DNA of 60,000 nt. It comes from Adiantum capillus-veneris (lineage: Eukaryota > Streptophyta > Polypodiopsida > Polypodiales > Pteridaceae). A program made the translations under genes and the position numbers. This document shows, piece after piece, positions 12,272 to 22,929 of the stretch; the first letter of the stretch is position 1, and each line of letters opens with the position of its first letter. Under the pieces are notes generated by a model. It did no database searches. It was not told the origin of the DNA and saw only the letters and a list, made by a program, of their open reading frames with translations. The stretch covers positions 11,128,809 through 11,188,808 of the forward strand of contig CM043959.1 of assembly GCA_014529385.2 (NCBI GenBank). Reading direction: 5' to 3'.

Positions 12272-12909
12272 GAAAACACACACACAAATGGTATCTCAAA
12301 ACCACTAGAATTTTATTCACCATATTTATATGTAGAACTCCTAGTAAGAAATTTATTTAAGGTAAAGTCGTTGTTAGAATCCTTGCAACCATTTTCAGCA
12401 TTCGTACACCAAACACCACTTGTCTAAAATACAATCTACTAACTCAACATTTTCCATCCTACACTTTATTAAAGATGAGTACTTAAAGTGAAAACTAAAA
12501 GCCACCCTTGTTGAGGAAACATGGATACAAGGTCCACCAAATGTCCAACCTAGACTACAAGAAAATAATTAGAGATTTGGCTTAGATTTGGATTCAAAGG
12601 CCACCACTTATTCAAGTAAGATAACTCCACTTGTTTAAGACAGTAATGTTTGAAGCCCCACCACTTGTCCAACCTAGACATTGATTAAATTTTGGTAAGA
12701 TTTATCACAAATCTAGAGTAGAATCAAGATTCTATGGCCAAGGTAGTCAAATATGTTAGACAACACACAAAGCATAAGAGCACTCTAGATTCTCGTTGAG
12801 CATAAACTAAACAATAATCAAATGTTATATTCACTTGAGATTTCATCCATGAAAAATGAAAATGATGCATGTACTTGAGATTTCCATCCATGTACAATAC
12901 TTTACAATG
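12272..12909. other. Spacer with sparse array cores
   Basis: Between gene 2 and the SET-domain remnant. A few cores in + orientation (near 12525, 12655) and otherwise AT-rich sequence. Would contain the promoter or first exon of gene 2, but nothing specific is visible. Confidence 0.4.
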
Positions 12910-13466
12910 TCAAGTAAAGTTATAGTCAGCAAACAACTCTTCTCCTGCTTCAACTTGACAAATAGTCTCAATGCATACATGGCCATATTCTTCTGACTTG
13001 ATGTGTGAAGAGGTGCATTTATGCCAAGGTGGAAAATTTGGATCAAATGAATAGCGTTACGTTGGGACAGACATTTGTACTGTGAGGAACTATTTATATA
13101 CGAACACGTTTCCTTCTTCTACACAACCAATAATGTATGATTGATCTTCCTCTTCTTCTATGTTTGGATCTCTAGAAGAGAATATTCATAAAGCTCTTGG
13201 AAATATTTTGCATATCTTTTTCCAGTCTTGAAATCTATACTTATGCCCTCCATAGTTTAGAATAGTCAAACCACTTTCCAGGGTAGTATGCACAAATAGC
13301 CCATAAACAGCTCCTTCAATACATGAAAGTCGCCATTCAAAATCCACACCGTTAATATGGAAAATTACATCTTTGGGAATAGGAAAAGTTGGTGTCCCAA
13401 AAGGATCTTCATGCCAATCATAGTGTGAAATACATCTAGTTTTTATATCACTTAACTCCTTTGTGT
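12910..13466 (-). pseudogene. SET domain with three in-frame stops (C-terminal exon of ParB/MTase/SET gene)
   Basis: One frame of 184 codons from splice acceptor TTTTTGCAG to TGA at 12910 reads as a SET lysine-methyltransferase domain. The opening is AVYGLFVHTT then ILNYGG (family GLGLFA...I.EY.GE), the middle SYIIGCVEEGN (family YxIDA..xGN) and FDPNFPP (family NHSCxPN), and the end EAGEELFADYNF (family xxGEEL.xDY). The frame is interrupted by TGA (13188), TAG (13092) and TAA (13059), without a frameshift. The NHS part of the cofactor loop is degraded. The acceptor phase (2 bases, then codons) fits the donor ending the methyltransferase exon at 16054, so both appear to be one gene separated by a 2,587-bp intron. 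Nonfunctional as read. Confidence 0.7.
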
Positions 13467-13639
13467 CTGCAAAAAGAAGAAAATATTATGCATAAAATAA
13501 TGACAATATCAAAGAAAGATATCATTATTTTATAGTCCAATAGGTCCATTGTATGGAAGACTTAGAGTGCCTCTTACATGGTGCCTCCAAGGTTTCCAAA
13601 AAATAAAATCATTGGAAAAAAAAGGCCACTGTGTCTCCA

Positions 13640-15540
13640 ATCTATTGCCCATTTGAAGCATAGAGAGAACCAAGGTCCACCACTTGTCCAAGCTAGACAT
13701 GGAGCATTGACACAAGATCCAACACTTATCCAAGAACCCTATAGTATATGTGGTAACATGGGATGCATTGATGCACAAAAGTAGTCTAGCCTCCTCATCC
13801 ATCTCTTTTTCTTGTAGCCTAGAGGGATTAGTTTCAAGGTCTATCACTAGTCAAAAACTACACATAGAACATTGATACAAGGTTCCACCACATGTGAAAC
13901 CTATCATCTCTAGTAGCATGGATGGTTTGATATCAAGGTTCATCGCGTGTCCTACCTATACTCTATTGTAGCATATAGATTCTGGTTTGGTGGTACTACA
14001 CTTGTCCAAACTTGGCTTGTTGTTGATATCTGGAGGTAATCAAGGGTCCTCCACTTGTCCAAGTTAGGCATATAAAACAATTGCAAGGTCCACCATGTGT
14101 ACAACATATGATTGATTATAGCATGCATGGTCTTATTTCATGGGCAACCATCTTCTCTCCAACATGTGTCCAACCTCGGCTCCATTGAAGCATGGAGAGA
14201 AGCAAGGTCCACCACTTATCAAAGCTATTATTTTCTCCCAGTGCTTTCAAAACCCATAATACGTTGTACATGGGGGGGGGGGGATTCTTGTTTCAAGGTC
14301 CACCCCTTGGCTAAGATTGGATCCATTGAAACATAAAGAGAAGCAAGCTCTACCATTTGTCCAAGCTAGGAGCCATTGAAACATGAAAACCCATAATATG
14401 TTGTATACGGGGGGTGTTTTTCAAGGTCTACCACTTGTCTAAGCTATGGTCCATTGGAACATGGAGAGAAGCAAAGCTCCACCACTTTTCTAAGCTAGGA
14501 TCCATTGAAACATGGAGAGAAGCAAGCTCCATTGTTTGTCTAAGCTAGGCTCCATTGGAACAAGGAGAAAACAAGCTCCACCACTTGCCTATTATTGCAT
14601 AGAGATTCTGGTTTGAAGGTCCACCACTTGTCCAACCTTGCCTTCATGTATGGAGATAATCAAGAGTGCAATGCTTCTCTAAGCTAGGGACTAAAGAGTT
14701 TCAAGGTCCACTACATATACGATCTATGATGGGTTGTAGCATGGGAGGTTTCATTTTAAGGTTGACCACTTCTCCAGCTCCGCTTGTCCAACCTCAGATC
14801 CATTGAAGAATGGAGAATAAAGGTGTACCAACTCTCCAAAATAGGCAGGACAATCTCTATAAAACCATGAATTGTTAATATATGCTATGCTGTGGAGTTT
14901 TGTTTGAAGTTCACTCCTTATCCAAGCTACAATCCATTGAAGCATGGAACTAAGTAAGATATATCTCTAGTCCAAGATAGGATCCATTGAAACATAGAGA
15001 GAATCAAGGTCCACCACTTGTCCAAGCTATGCATGGGTAATTGATATAAGGACCACTACGTTTTCACCTATACTATGCTCTATCATGGATGGTTTCATAT
15101 CCACCAATTTTCCAACCTATTTAGTAGGTTGTATTATGGGGGTTTGGTTTCAAGGTACTTCACTTGTCTAAGGTGGGTTCCATTGAACCATGGAGAGAAA
15201 CTATGTCTACCACTTGTCCGAAATATGCTCCTTTAAAACATAAAAACAAGGTCCACCACTTGTCCAAGCTAAAGTTTCTCTCCATTGAAGCATGGAGAGA
15301 AACAAGGTCTACCACCTGTCCAAAATATGCTCCATTGAAACATAAAAGCAAGGTCCACCACTTGTCCAAGCTAATATAACAAATGGGTGTTGGTTACAAG
15401 GTGTACCACACTTGTCTAAACTAGTCTTCATGCAAGGTCTACCACATGTCCAAGCTATATGAGCTTGTTTTGAAGGTCTACCACACCTCTTGAAATTAGG
15501 ATCCATGTAAGGTCCACCTTTTGTCAAGCTATGCATTTAA
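13640..15540 (+). repeat. GGTCCACCACTTGTCC array, central block
   Basis: Degenerate cores now mainly in the + orientation (GGTCCACCACTTGTCCAAGC), with TCCATTGAAACATGGAGAG spacers. More diverged than the 19-28 kb block. Contains a G11 run near 14273 and a ~117-bp imperfect tandem pair around 15200-15380. Confidence 0.88.
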
Positions 15541-15960
15541 TGAGTACTAAAACTAAGTAAATTGCAGTACTTAAATACCTTTCCAAGCTCATTAAGATTT
15601 TGGTCTCTAAGGCCGGCCACCACCACATGTCTAATCTATGCTCTAATTGATTACTTATGCTAGTTCTCAAAGTCCAAACATAAGCTCCCTTCTAGCAAGG
15701 TTAGTTTAAATTTAGGCTCAGCACCTGTCTAAGCTAGGTTCAATTTATGAAGCATCACCATTTAACCATGCTACGATCTAATGTATCATATCAAGGGGGT
15801 ATTGATAAAAGGTCCAAAACTTATTGAGTTCAAGCTCTTAAGTAATTAAGTCTTTGTGAGTATTAAATGTTTTAGTTTTAGTCTACAGATCCACCATTCA
15901 AAAACTCAAGTAATTTACTATTTACATTCAAACCTTGAATGCTTGAGATAAAAAATACAA
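15541..15960. other. AT-rich intronic spacer
   Basis: Two or three very degenerate cores (CACCACATGTCTAATCTATGC near 15622) in otherwise unremarkable AT-rich sequence. Confidence 0.4.
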
Positions 15961-16053
15961 ACTCAATCAATACTATATAAAGCAAAATCTAACATTAAGA
16001 GTATCAAATCAGTAACAAGAAACACTAACATGCACAAGAAACTCAAAACATAC

Positions 16054-17428
16054 GTGTCTCCATTCCAAAAAGTCCTCCATTGACAGGATGGTGTTGTTGT
16101 TGTTCTTCTTCTCTTTGTGGAGAGCACTCCTCTGTAACAGGCACAATGTCGCCTGATTGCGAAGTGGATTGTTGAAGTCCAGCCCATTTTTCTATATCTT
16201 CATGAGACTTAACAAAGTCTAGCAGCATGGTCTCCACGCTTTTTGCCTCCTCCACACTATCAATTAAGCAGATAACTTCTTTTTTCTGTTGTATTCCTTC
16301 TTGTGCAACCAAGGAGCCATCACCAAAAACATCAACAAGCTTGCGGTCTTCAAAACAATATGTACGAATGTAGTGCTTGACCAAAGCTCTTTTTTGGCCT
16401 CCAAATATTGCAAATCTGACATATCGTTATCTGCTACTTGAAGAAGAGAACAATCAATTGGCATGGGATGTTCCTCTGATCTTCTTCTCAGGTCTTCAAA
16501 TGCATTGCCTTGTCCCAAGAAGGCAATAACTGTTAGGAATTGAATTGCTCCTTTGCAAGGAGCTGATGGAAAGTGATGCAATGCACCACAACAATGGTAG
16601 CTCAGATTATCTCCCATGGCGTGAAAGGCACATTGCAATTTTGTGAAGTTAGTGAAATCCACAAATGCAAGAAAGACAAATCCAGGATCTGTTGACCCTC
16701 CAGCAATAGCCAAGATCCCATCCAAAGCATTGTTAAATGTCTCCTCACTCCACTTCAAATTGCCTCCAACGTTTTTTGTCATATCTAAAACACATAAGCC
16801 AATAGGCACTTTATTATTGAAGTGGCGCATCAAGTAGAGATTGCCTTCCATTTGTAGGCTCACCACATAGATTGACCATGGCAAATCTCTAGGCTCAGTT
16901 TTTCCTTTTGAAGGTGAATTGCCCATTGCATGTATTTTATTGCTCCATCTGGAAAAGCCATTTTCTTTGTTCCACGCGTCAAACTAGATCTGATCCATTC
17001 CTCGCATAGCATTAAAATTGTTTTATAAACAACATCATTGATGTTATACATTTTGACCACCTCCTCCCAGTCTTTACATGGTGAAGACTCATTCAAATTG
17101 TTGAAGCCTTCAAGAAGTGCATCTTGAATCAATTTGTCTTGCTTCAACTGCTTGATTCGATCATACATGTCAGTTGCATCACCATCCTTTGCACTCTTTG
17201 ACAGTAAAATCTTCTCATCTCTAATCTCTTCTTGAATAGTCTTTACCTCTGATTCCTCAAGGCCACAAAGTATCTAAATACAGTTGTTGGGGGTTTCTTA
17301 TTCTCCTCTTCTAGATTTTCAATGATTTCTATCCAGCAATCATAAACTAAATCAGAGTACGTGACCATGTGTGCCTGTTTAGCAATCCAACTTGCTGCTG
17401 CACTCATTCTTGCCAATCGAAGAAAAGC
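16054..17428 (-). pseudogene. Beta-class-like amino-methyltransferase region, frameshifted
   Basis: Continuation of the ParB-like exon after an intron (donor GTAAGT at 17512, acceptor TTTTTAG at 17429; phases agree). The protein runs on in several frames, each joining smoothly to the next, so single-base indels near 17275, 16925 and 16385 are inferred. Visible motifs are DLPWSIYVVSLQM (about 16880), matching catalytic motif IV DPPW/Y of N6-adenine or N4-cytosine methyltransferases, and about 170 residues later KLVDVFGDGSLVAQEG (about 16340), matching the SAM-binding FxGxG motif I. Motif IV before motif I is the permuted beta-class order. DPPW being DLPW and the indels make activity doubtful. 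The end is rich in Gln/Glu (REEEQQQHH), then the donor at 16054. DNA versus RNA substrate cannot be told. Confidence 0.65.
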
Positions 17429-17512
17429 CTAAAAAGAAATAGAGAAATAATTAAACTATTGAGCAAGATTTGTTAATTAAACACTATCAAAAAGACAAAG
17501 AAAATAACTTAC

Positions 17513-18696
17513 ATCCCATCCGGCACGAGATGCATGTCCCTCTGCAATTCCACTTGCTGCCTTTGTGGTCGTCCTGAGAAGATCCATTGACTCGTAAATG
17601 TCTCAATTTGGCTGTAAGGTTGCTTGACATACAATGCCTGAGCTCCTCATTTGCAATGGCAAGATATAGCAATTGCAACAAATGGAGGAGCATTCACAAC
17701 AATGCGAGCCTTTCTAAATTTATACACGCTAATCAGTCTTTCAAAGATCTCTTTGTTGTTTTGTTCATTGTGAAGCAAAACTTTTGCAGCATAGATTGAA
17801 TGCTGCCCATCAAGAATCCAATAATGATAATCTTTAATTTTTTGCTCCTCTACCTCTTCTACTGCCAAAGGAGTCCCCTTCTTTGATTTTGCATTTCGAA
17901 CAGGCATCAAATATGCACATGCTGCAGGCTTGGTCGTACTCCGTGAAAATCCAAATAACACACTTTCAGCGTGTTTTTTATCCATAATACGTGCATTATA
18001 GTGATCAGGAGCAAGCCAACAATTTTGAATAGGGATATCAAATTCCCTATATTGGAAAGGAAAATAATTTATGTACTTATTCATTCCACCTGTATCTTTT
18101 TCTTGTCCTTTCATGGCCTCAGCTTCTAAAACATCTGGATCCACAATTCTCATCTTTGACATTGAACCCTCTGTTGATGAGGATGCCAAAGATGCCTTGT
18201 CTACATCCAAAATGGAACTAGTTCGCTTAGCTTCTACTTTCTGCACTTTTGCTTGCTTCTTTGTGGATGGTGGTCGTGAAGCTTTCACCTTTTTTCGTTG
18301 TAGTGTGGCAATGATGGAGCTTTGAATTTGATCTGCTGTGATATTTGGATTTGATTCTGCAAACTTCCATCCTCGAGAAAACATTGTCTCTTCTTTGTTT
18401 CTAGACATGCGCTCCAATGCATATGCTCCTGGAGATAGTTGAAATTCTAGATTCATTGGAACTAGAATGTCAATGCATTCCACCTCTGGATGACTATCAA
18501 CTACAGAGACAGATGCTTCCACAACTTGTCCAACATCTTCAAACAAGCTGTCATTCTCCTTTTTGGCAATAAATAGATGCACCTTATGAAATTGTGCACC
18601 CTCTATACCATGTATGTCCAAATACCATTTCCTAAGATCATTGCAAGTATAGTCAACTGAGACAGCAACCCTTGCAACCTGTTTTTTTGGAGCCAT
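17513..18696 (-). pseudogene. ParB-like (DGQH) domain, N-terminal exon of the MTase/SET gene
   Basis: Likely start is the ATG at 18696 (MAPKKQVARVAV), just after acceptor TTTCAG, so a 5'-UTR intron is implied. A long open stretch reads about 345 codons. Its first part is unknown; around residues 130-180 is a Lys/Ser-rich linker; then a ParB/sulfiredoxin-like core with NCWLAPDHYNAR and YHYWILDGQHSIYAAK, the latter matching the family's hallmark DG(H/Q)(H)R loop with Ser for Arg. ParB-type domains fused to amino-methyltransferases are known from phages and mobile elements. Near 17650 and again near 17600 the frame shifts by one base, with the protein continuing as EELRHCMSSNL and AASGIAEGHASRAGWD. 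The exon ends at GTAAGT (17512). Confidence 0.62.
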
Positions 18697-20258
18697 CTTT
18701 CCTGAAACAAAAAAAACCAAATGTTATTTTAACATATACTTTTTTGTAATGGATTAAGTTTGTGTGAATACAAGTTCCACCACTTGTTCAAGCTAGATCT
18801 AAGCAAGTATACATAGTGATCATTTAAGCTAGTAAACTAAGGGAAGGGAGAAGTAAGGTCCACCACTTGTCCAAGCTCAGCTCTAGACAACATGGAGAGA
18901 TTCGAGGTCTACTAATTGTCTAATATAGGCTAACTATATTGAAACATAGAGAGAAGCAAAGGTCCACCACTTGTCCAATCTAGGGTCCATTGAAACATGG
19001 AGAGAAGGATGCTCCACCATTTGTCCAAAATAGGCTCCATTGAAACATGAAGAGAAGCAAGATGCACCATGTCTTTGAGATGCTAGGCTCCATTGAAATA
19101 CCTTAAACCCATGATATTTTGTATATGTGGGGTTTAAATTCAAGGTCCACCACTTGTCCAACCTATTATCCCTAGTAGCATGAGTGGTTTGGTCTCAAGA
19201 TTCACCACTTTTCCACTCTATGTCATTATATTAAGAAGATCTGGGTGTTAAGGTCCACCACTTGTCCAACCTATAAGGCTATATCTTAAATGGTATTATT
19301 TACCACCACTTGGAATGCACATGATGGGTTTTACATAGGGGTATGGTTCCAAGGTCCACCACTTGTCCAAGCTAACTCTATTGAAACATAGAGAGAATCA
19401 AAGGTCCACCACTTGTCCAAGCTAGGCTCCATTGAAACATGGAGAGAAGGATGCTCCACCATTTGTCCAAGCCAGGTTCGATTGAAACATGAAGAGAAGC
19501 AAGCTGCACCATGTCTCCAAAATGCTAGGCTCCATTGAAATATCTTAAACCCATGATATTTCGTACATGGGGGGTTTACATTCAAGGTCCACCACTTGTC
19601 CAACCTATTATCACTAGTAGCATGAGTGGTTTGATGTCAAGATTCACCACTTTTCACTCTATGTCATTATATTAAGAAGATCTGGGTGTTAAGGTCCACC
19701 ACTTGTCCAACCTATAAGGCTATATCTTAAAGGGTATTCTTTCTCACCACTTGGAATGACCATGATAGGTTTTACATGGGGGTTTGGTTCCAAGTTCCAC
19801 CACTTGTCCAAGCTAACTCTATTGAAACATAGAGAGAAGCAAAGGTCCACCACTTGTCTAAGCTAGGGTCCATTGAAACATGGAGAGAAGGATGCTCCAC
19901 CATTTGTCCAAGATAGGCTCCATTGAAACATGAAGAGAAGCAAGCTGCACCATGTCTCCAAGATGCTAAGATCCATTGAAATACCTTAAACCCACGATAT
20001 TTTGTACATGGGGAGTTTACATTCAAGGTCCACCACTTGTCCAACCTATTATCTCTAGTAGCATGAGTGGTTTGGTCTCAAGATTCACCACTTTTCCACT
20101 CTATGTCATTACGTTAAGAAGATCTGGGTGTTAAGGTCGACCACTTGTCCAACCTATAAGGGTATATCTTAAAGGGTATTCTTTCTCACCACTTGAAATG
20201 TCCATGATATGTTTTACATGGGGGTTTGGCTCCAAGGTCCACCACTTGTCCAAGCTAA

Positions 20259-20276
20259 CTCTATTGAAACATAGAG
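20259..20276 (+). other. Example hairpin, CTCTAT/ATAGAG type
   Basis: CTCTAT-TGAAAC-ATAGAG: 6-bp perfect stem, 6-base loop. Repeated in essentially every monomer right after a core. Confidence 0.8.
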
Positions 20277-20309
20277 AGAAACAAAGGTCCACCACTTGTC
20301 CAAGCTAGG

Positions 20310-20327
20310 CTCCATTGAAACATGGAG
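20310..20327 (+). other. Example hairpin, CTCCAT/ATGGAG type
   Basis: CTCCAT-TGAAAC-ATGGAG: same loop, stem differing from the other type by a matched T-to-C and A-to-G pair, i.e. a compensatory change. Confidence 0.8.
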
Positions 20328-22929
20328 AGAAGGATCCTCTACCATTTGTCGAAGCTAACTCTATTGAAACATGGGGGGTTTACATTCAAGGTCCACCACT
20401 TGTCCAACCTATTAACGCTAGTAGCATGAGTGGTTTGGTCTCAAGATTCACCACTTTTTCACTCTATGTCATTATATTAAGAATATTTGGGTGTTAAGGT
20501 CCACCACTTGTCCAACCTATAAGGCTATATCTTAAGGGTTATTCTTTCTCACCACTTGGAGTGACCAGCATAGGTTTTACATGGGGGTTTTGTTTCAAGG
20601 TCCACCACTTGTCCAAGCTAACTCTATTGAAACATAGAGAGAATCAAAGGTCCACCACTTGTCCAAGCTAGGGTCCATTGAAACATGGAGAGAAGGATGC
20701 TCCACCATTTTTCCAAGATACGCTCCATTGAAACATGAAGAGAAGCAAGCTACACCATGTCTCCAAGATGCTAGGCTCCATTGAAATACCTCAAACCCAT
20801 GATATTTTGTACATGGGGGGTTTACATTCAAGGTCCACCACTTGTCCAACCTATTATCTCTAGTAGCATGAGTGGTTTGGTCTCAAGATTCACCATTTTT
20901 CCACTCTATGTCATTCTATTAAGAATATCTAGGTGCTAAGGTCCACCACTTGTCCAACCTATAAGGCTATATCTTAAACTTTATTCTTTCTCACCACTTG
21001 GAGTTACCAAGATAGGTTTTACATGGGAGTTTGGTTCCAAGGCCCACCACTTGTCCAAGCTAACTCTATTGACACATAGAGAGAAGCAAAGGTCCACCAC
21101 TTGTCCAAGCTAGGCTCCATTGAAACATGAAGAGAAGCAATCTGCACCATGTCTCCAAGATGCTAGGCTCCATTGAAATACCTTAAACCCATGATATTTC
21201 GTACATGGGCGGTTTATATTCAAGGTCCACCACTTGTCCAAGCTATTATTCTTAGTAGCATTAGTGGTTTGGTCTCAAGATTCACCACTTTTCCACTCTA
21301 TGTCGTTATATTATGAAGAGCTAGGTTTTAAGGTCGGCCACTTGTCCAATCTATAAGGCTAGATCTTAAAGGGTATTATTTCTCACCACTTGGAATGACC
21401 ATGATATGTTTTACATGGGGGTTTGGTTTCAAGGTCCACCACTTGTCCAAGCTAACTCTATGGAAACATAGAGAGAAGCAAAGGTCCACCACTTGTCCAA
21501 GCTAGGCTCCACTGAGACATTTAGAGAAGGATGATCCCCCATTGGTGGAAGATAGGCTTCATTGAAACCTGAAAAGAAGCAAGTTGCACCATGTCTCCAA
21601 GATTCTAGGATCCATTGAAATACCTTAAACCCACGATATTGTTTACATGTGGGGTTTAACGTCAAGGTCAGTCACTTTTCCAAGCTATTATCCCTAGTAG
21701 CATGAGTGGTTTGGTCTCAAGATTCACCACTTTTCCACTCTATGTCATTATATAAAGAAGATCTAGGTGTTAAGGTCGACCACTTGTCCAACCTATAAGG
21801 GTATATCTTAAAGGGTATTCTTTCTCACCACTTGAAATGTCCATGATATGTTTTACATAGGGGTTTGGTTCCAAGGTCCACCACTTATCCAAGCTAACTT
21901 TATTCTTCTCATAGAGAGAAGCAAAGGTCCACCACTTGTCCAAGCTAGGCTCCATTGAAACATGGAGAGAAGGATGCTCCACCATTTGTCGAAGCTAACT
22001 CTATTGAAACATGGAAGGTTTACATTCAAGGTCCACCAGTTGTCCAACCTATTAACGCTAGTAGCATGAGGGGTTTTGTCTCAAGATTCACCACTTTTTC
22101 ACTCTGTGTCATTATATTAAGAATATTTGGGTATTAAGGTCCACCACTTGTCCAACCTATAAGACTATATCTTAATGGTTATTCTTTCTGACCACTTGGA
22201 GTGACCATGAAAGGTTTTACATGGGGGTTTGGTTCCAAGGTCCACCACTTGTCCAAGCTAACTCTATTGAAACATAGAGAGAAGCAAAGGTCCACCACTT
22301 GTCTAAGCTAGGGTCCATTGAAACATGGAGAGAAGGATGCTCCACCATTTGTCCAAGATAGACTCCATTGAAACATGAAGAGAAGCAAGCTGCACCATGT
22401 CTCCAAGATGCTAGCCTCCATCGAAATACCTTAAACCCACGTTATTTTGTACATGGGGAGTTTACATTCAAGATCAACAATTTGTCCAACCTATTATCGC
22501 TAGTAGCATGAGTGGTTTGCTCTCAAGATTCACCACTTTTCCACTCTCTGTCATTATATTAAGAATATTTGGGTGTTAAGGTCCACCACTTGTCCAACCT
22601 ATAAGGCTACATCTTAATGGTTATTCTTTCTCACCCCTTGGAGTGACCATGATAGGTTTTACATGGGGGTTTGGTTCCAAGGTCCACCACTTGTCCAAGC
22701 TAACTCTATTGAAACATAGAGAGAAGCAAAGGTCCACCACTTGTCTAAGCTAGGGTCCATTGAAACATGGAGAGAAGGATGCTCCACCATTTGTCCAAGA
22801 TAGGCTCCATTGAAACATGAGGAAAAGCAAGGTGCACCATGTCTCCAAGATGCTAGGCTCCATCGAAAAACATTAAACCCACGATATGTCGTAGATGAGG
22901 GGTTTACATTCAAGGTCCAACACTTGTCC

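Larger units (their letters stand above)
13467..16053 (-). other. Putative 2.6-kb intron filled with array
   Basis: On the minus strand it starts GTATGT at 16053 and ends TTTTTGCAG at 13467. It follows phase 1 on the upstream side and meets a phase-compatible exon downstream. The array block 13640-15540 lies wholly inside it. Inferred from splice signals and frame; no transcript evidence. Confidence 0.5.

Noticed and set aside
12910-13466. RNA editing of the three stops (as in fern or hornwort organelles)
   Set aside because: The locus is nuclear transposon DNA and neighbouring exons carry indels; decay is simpler.
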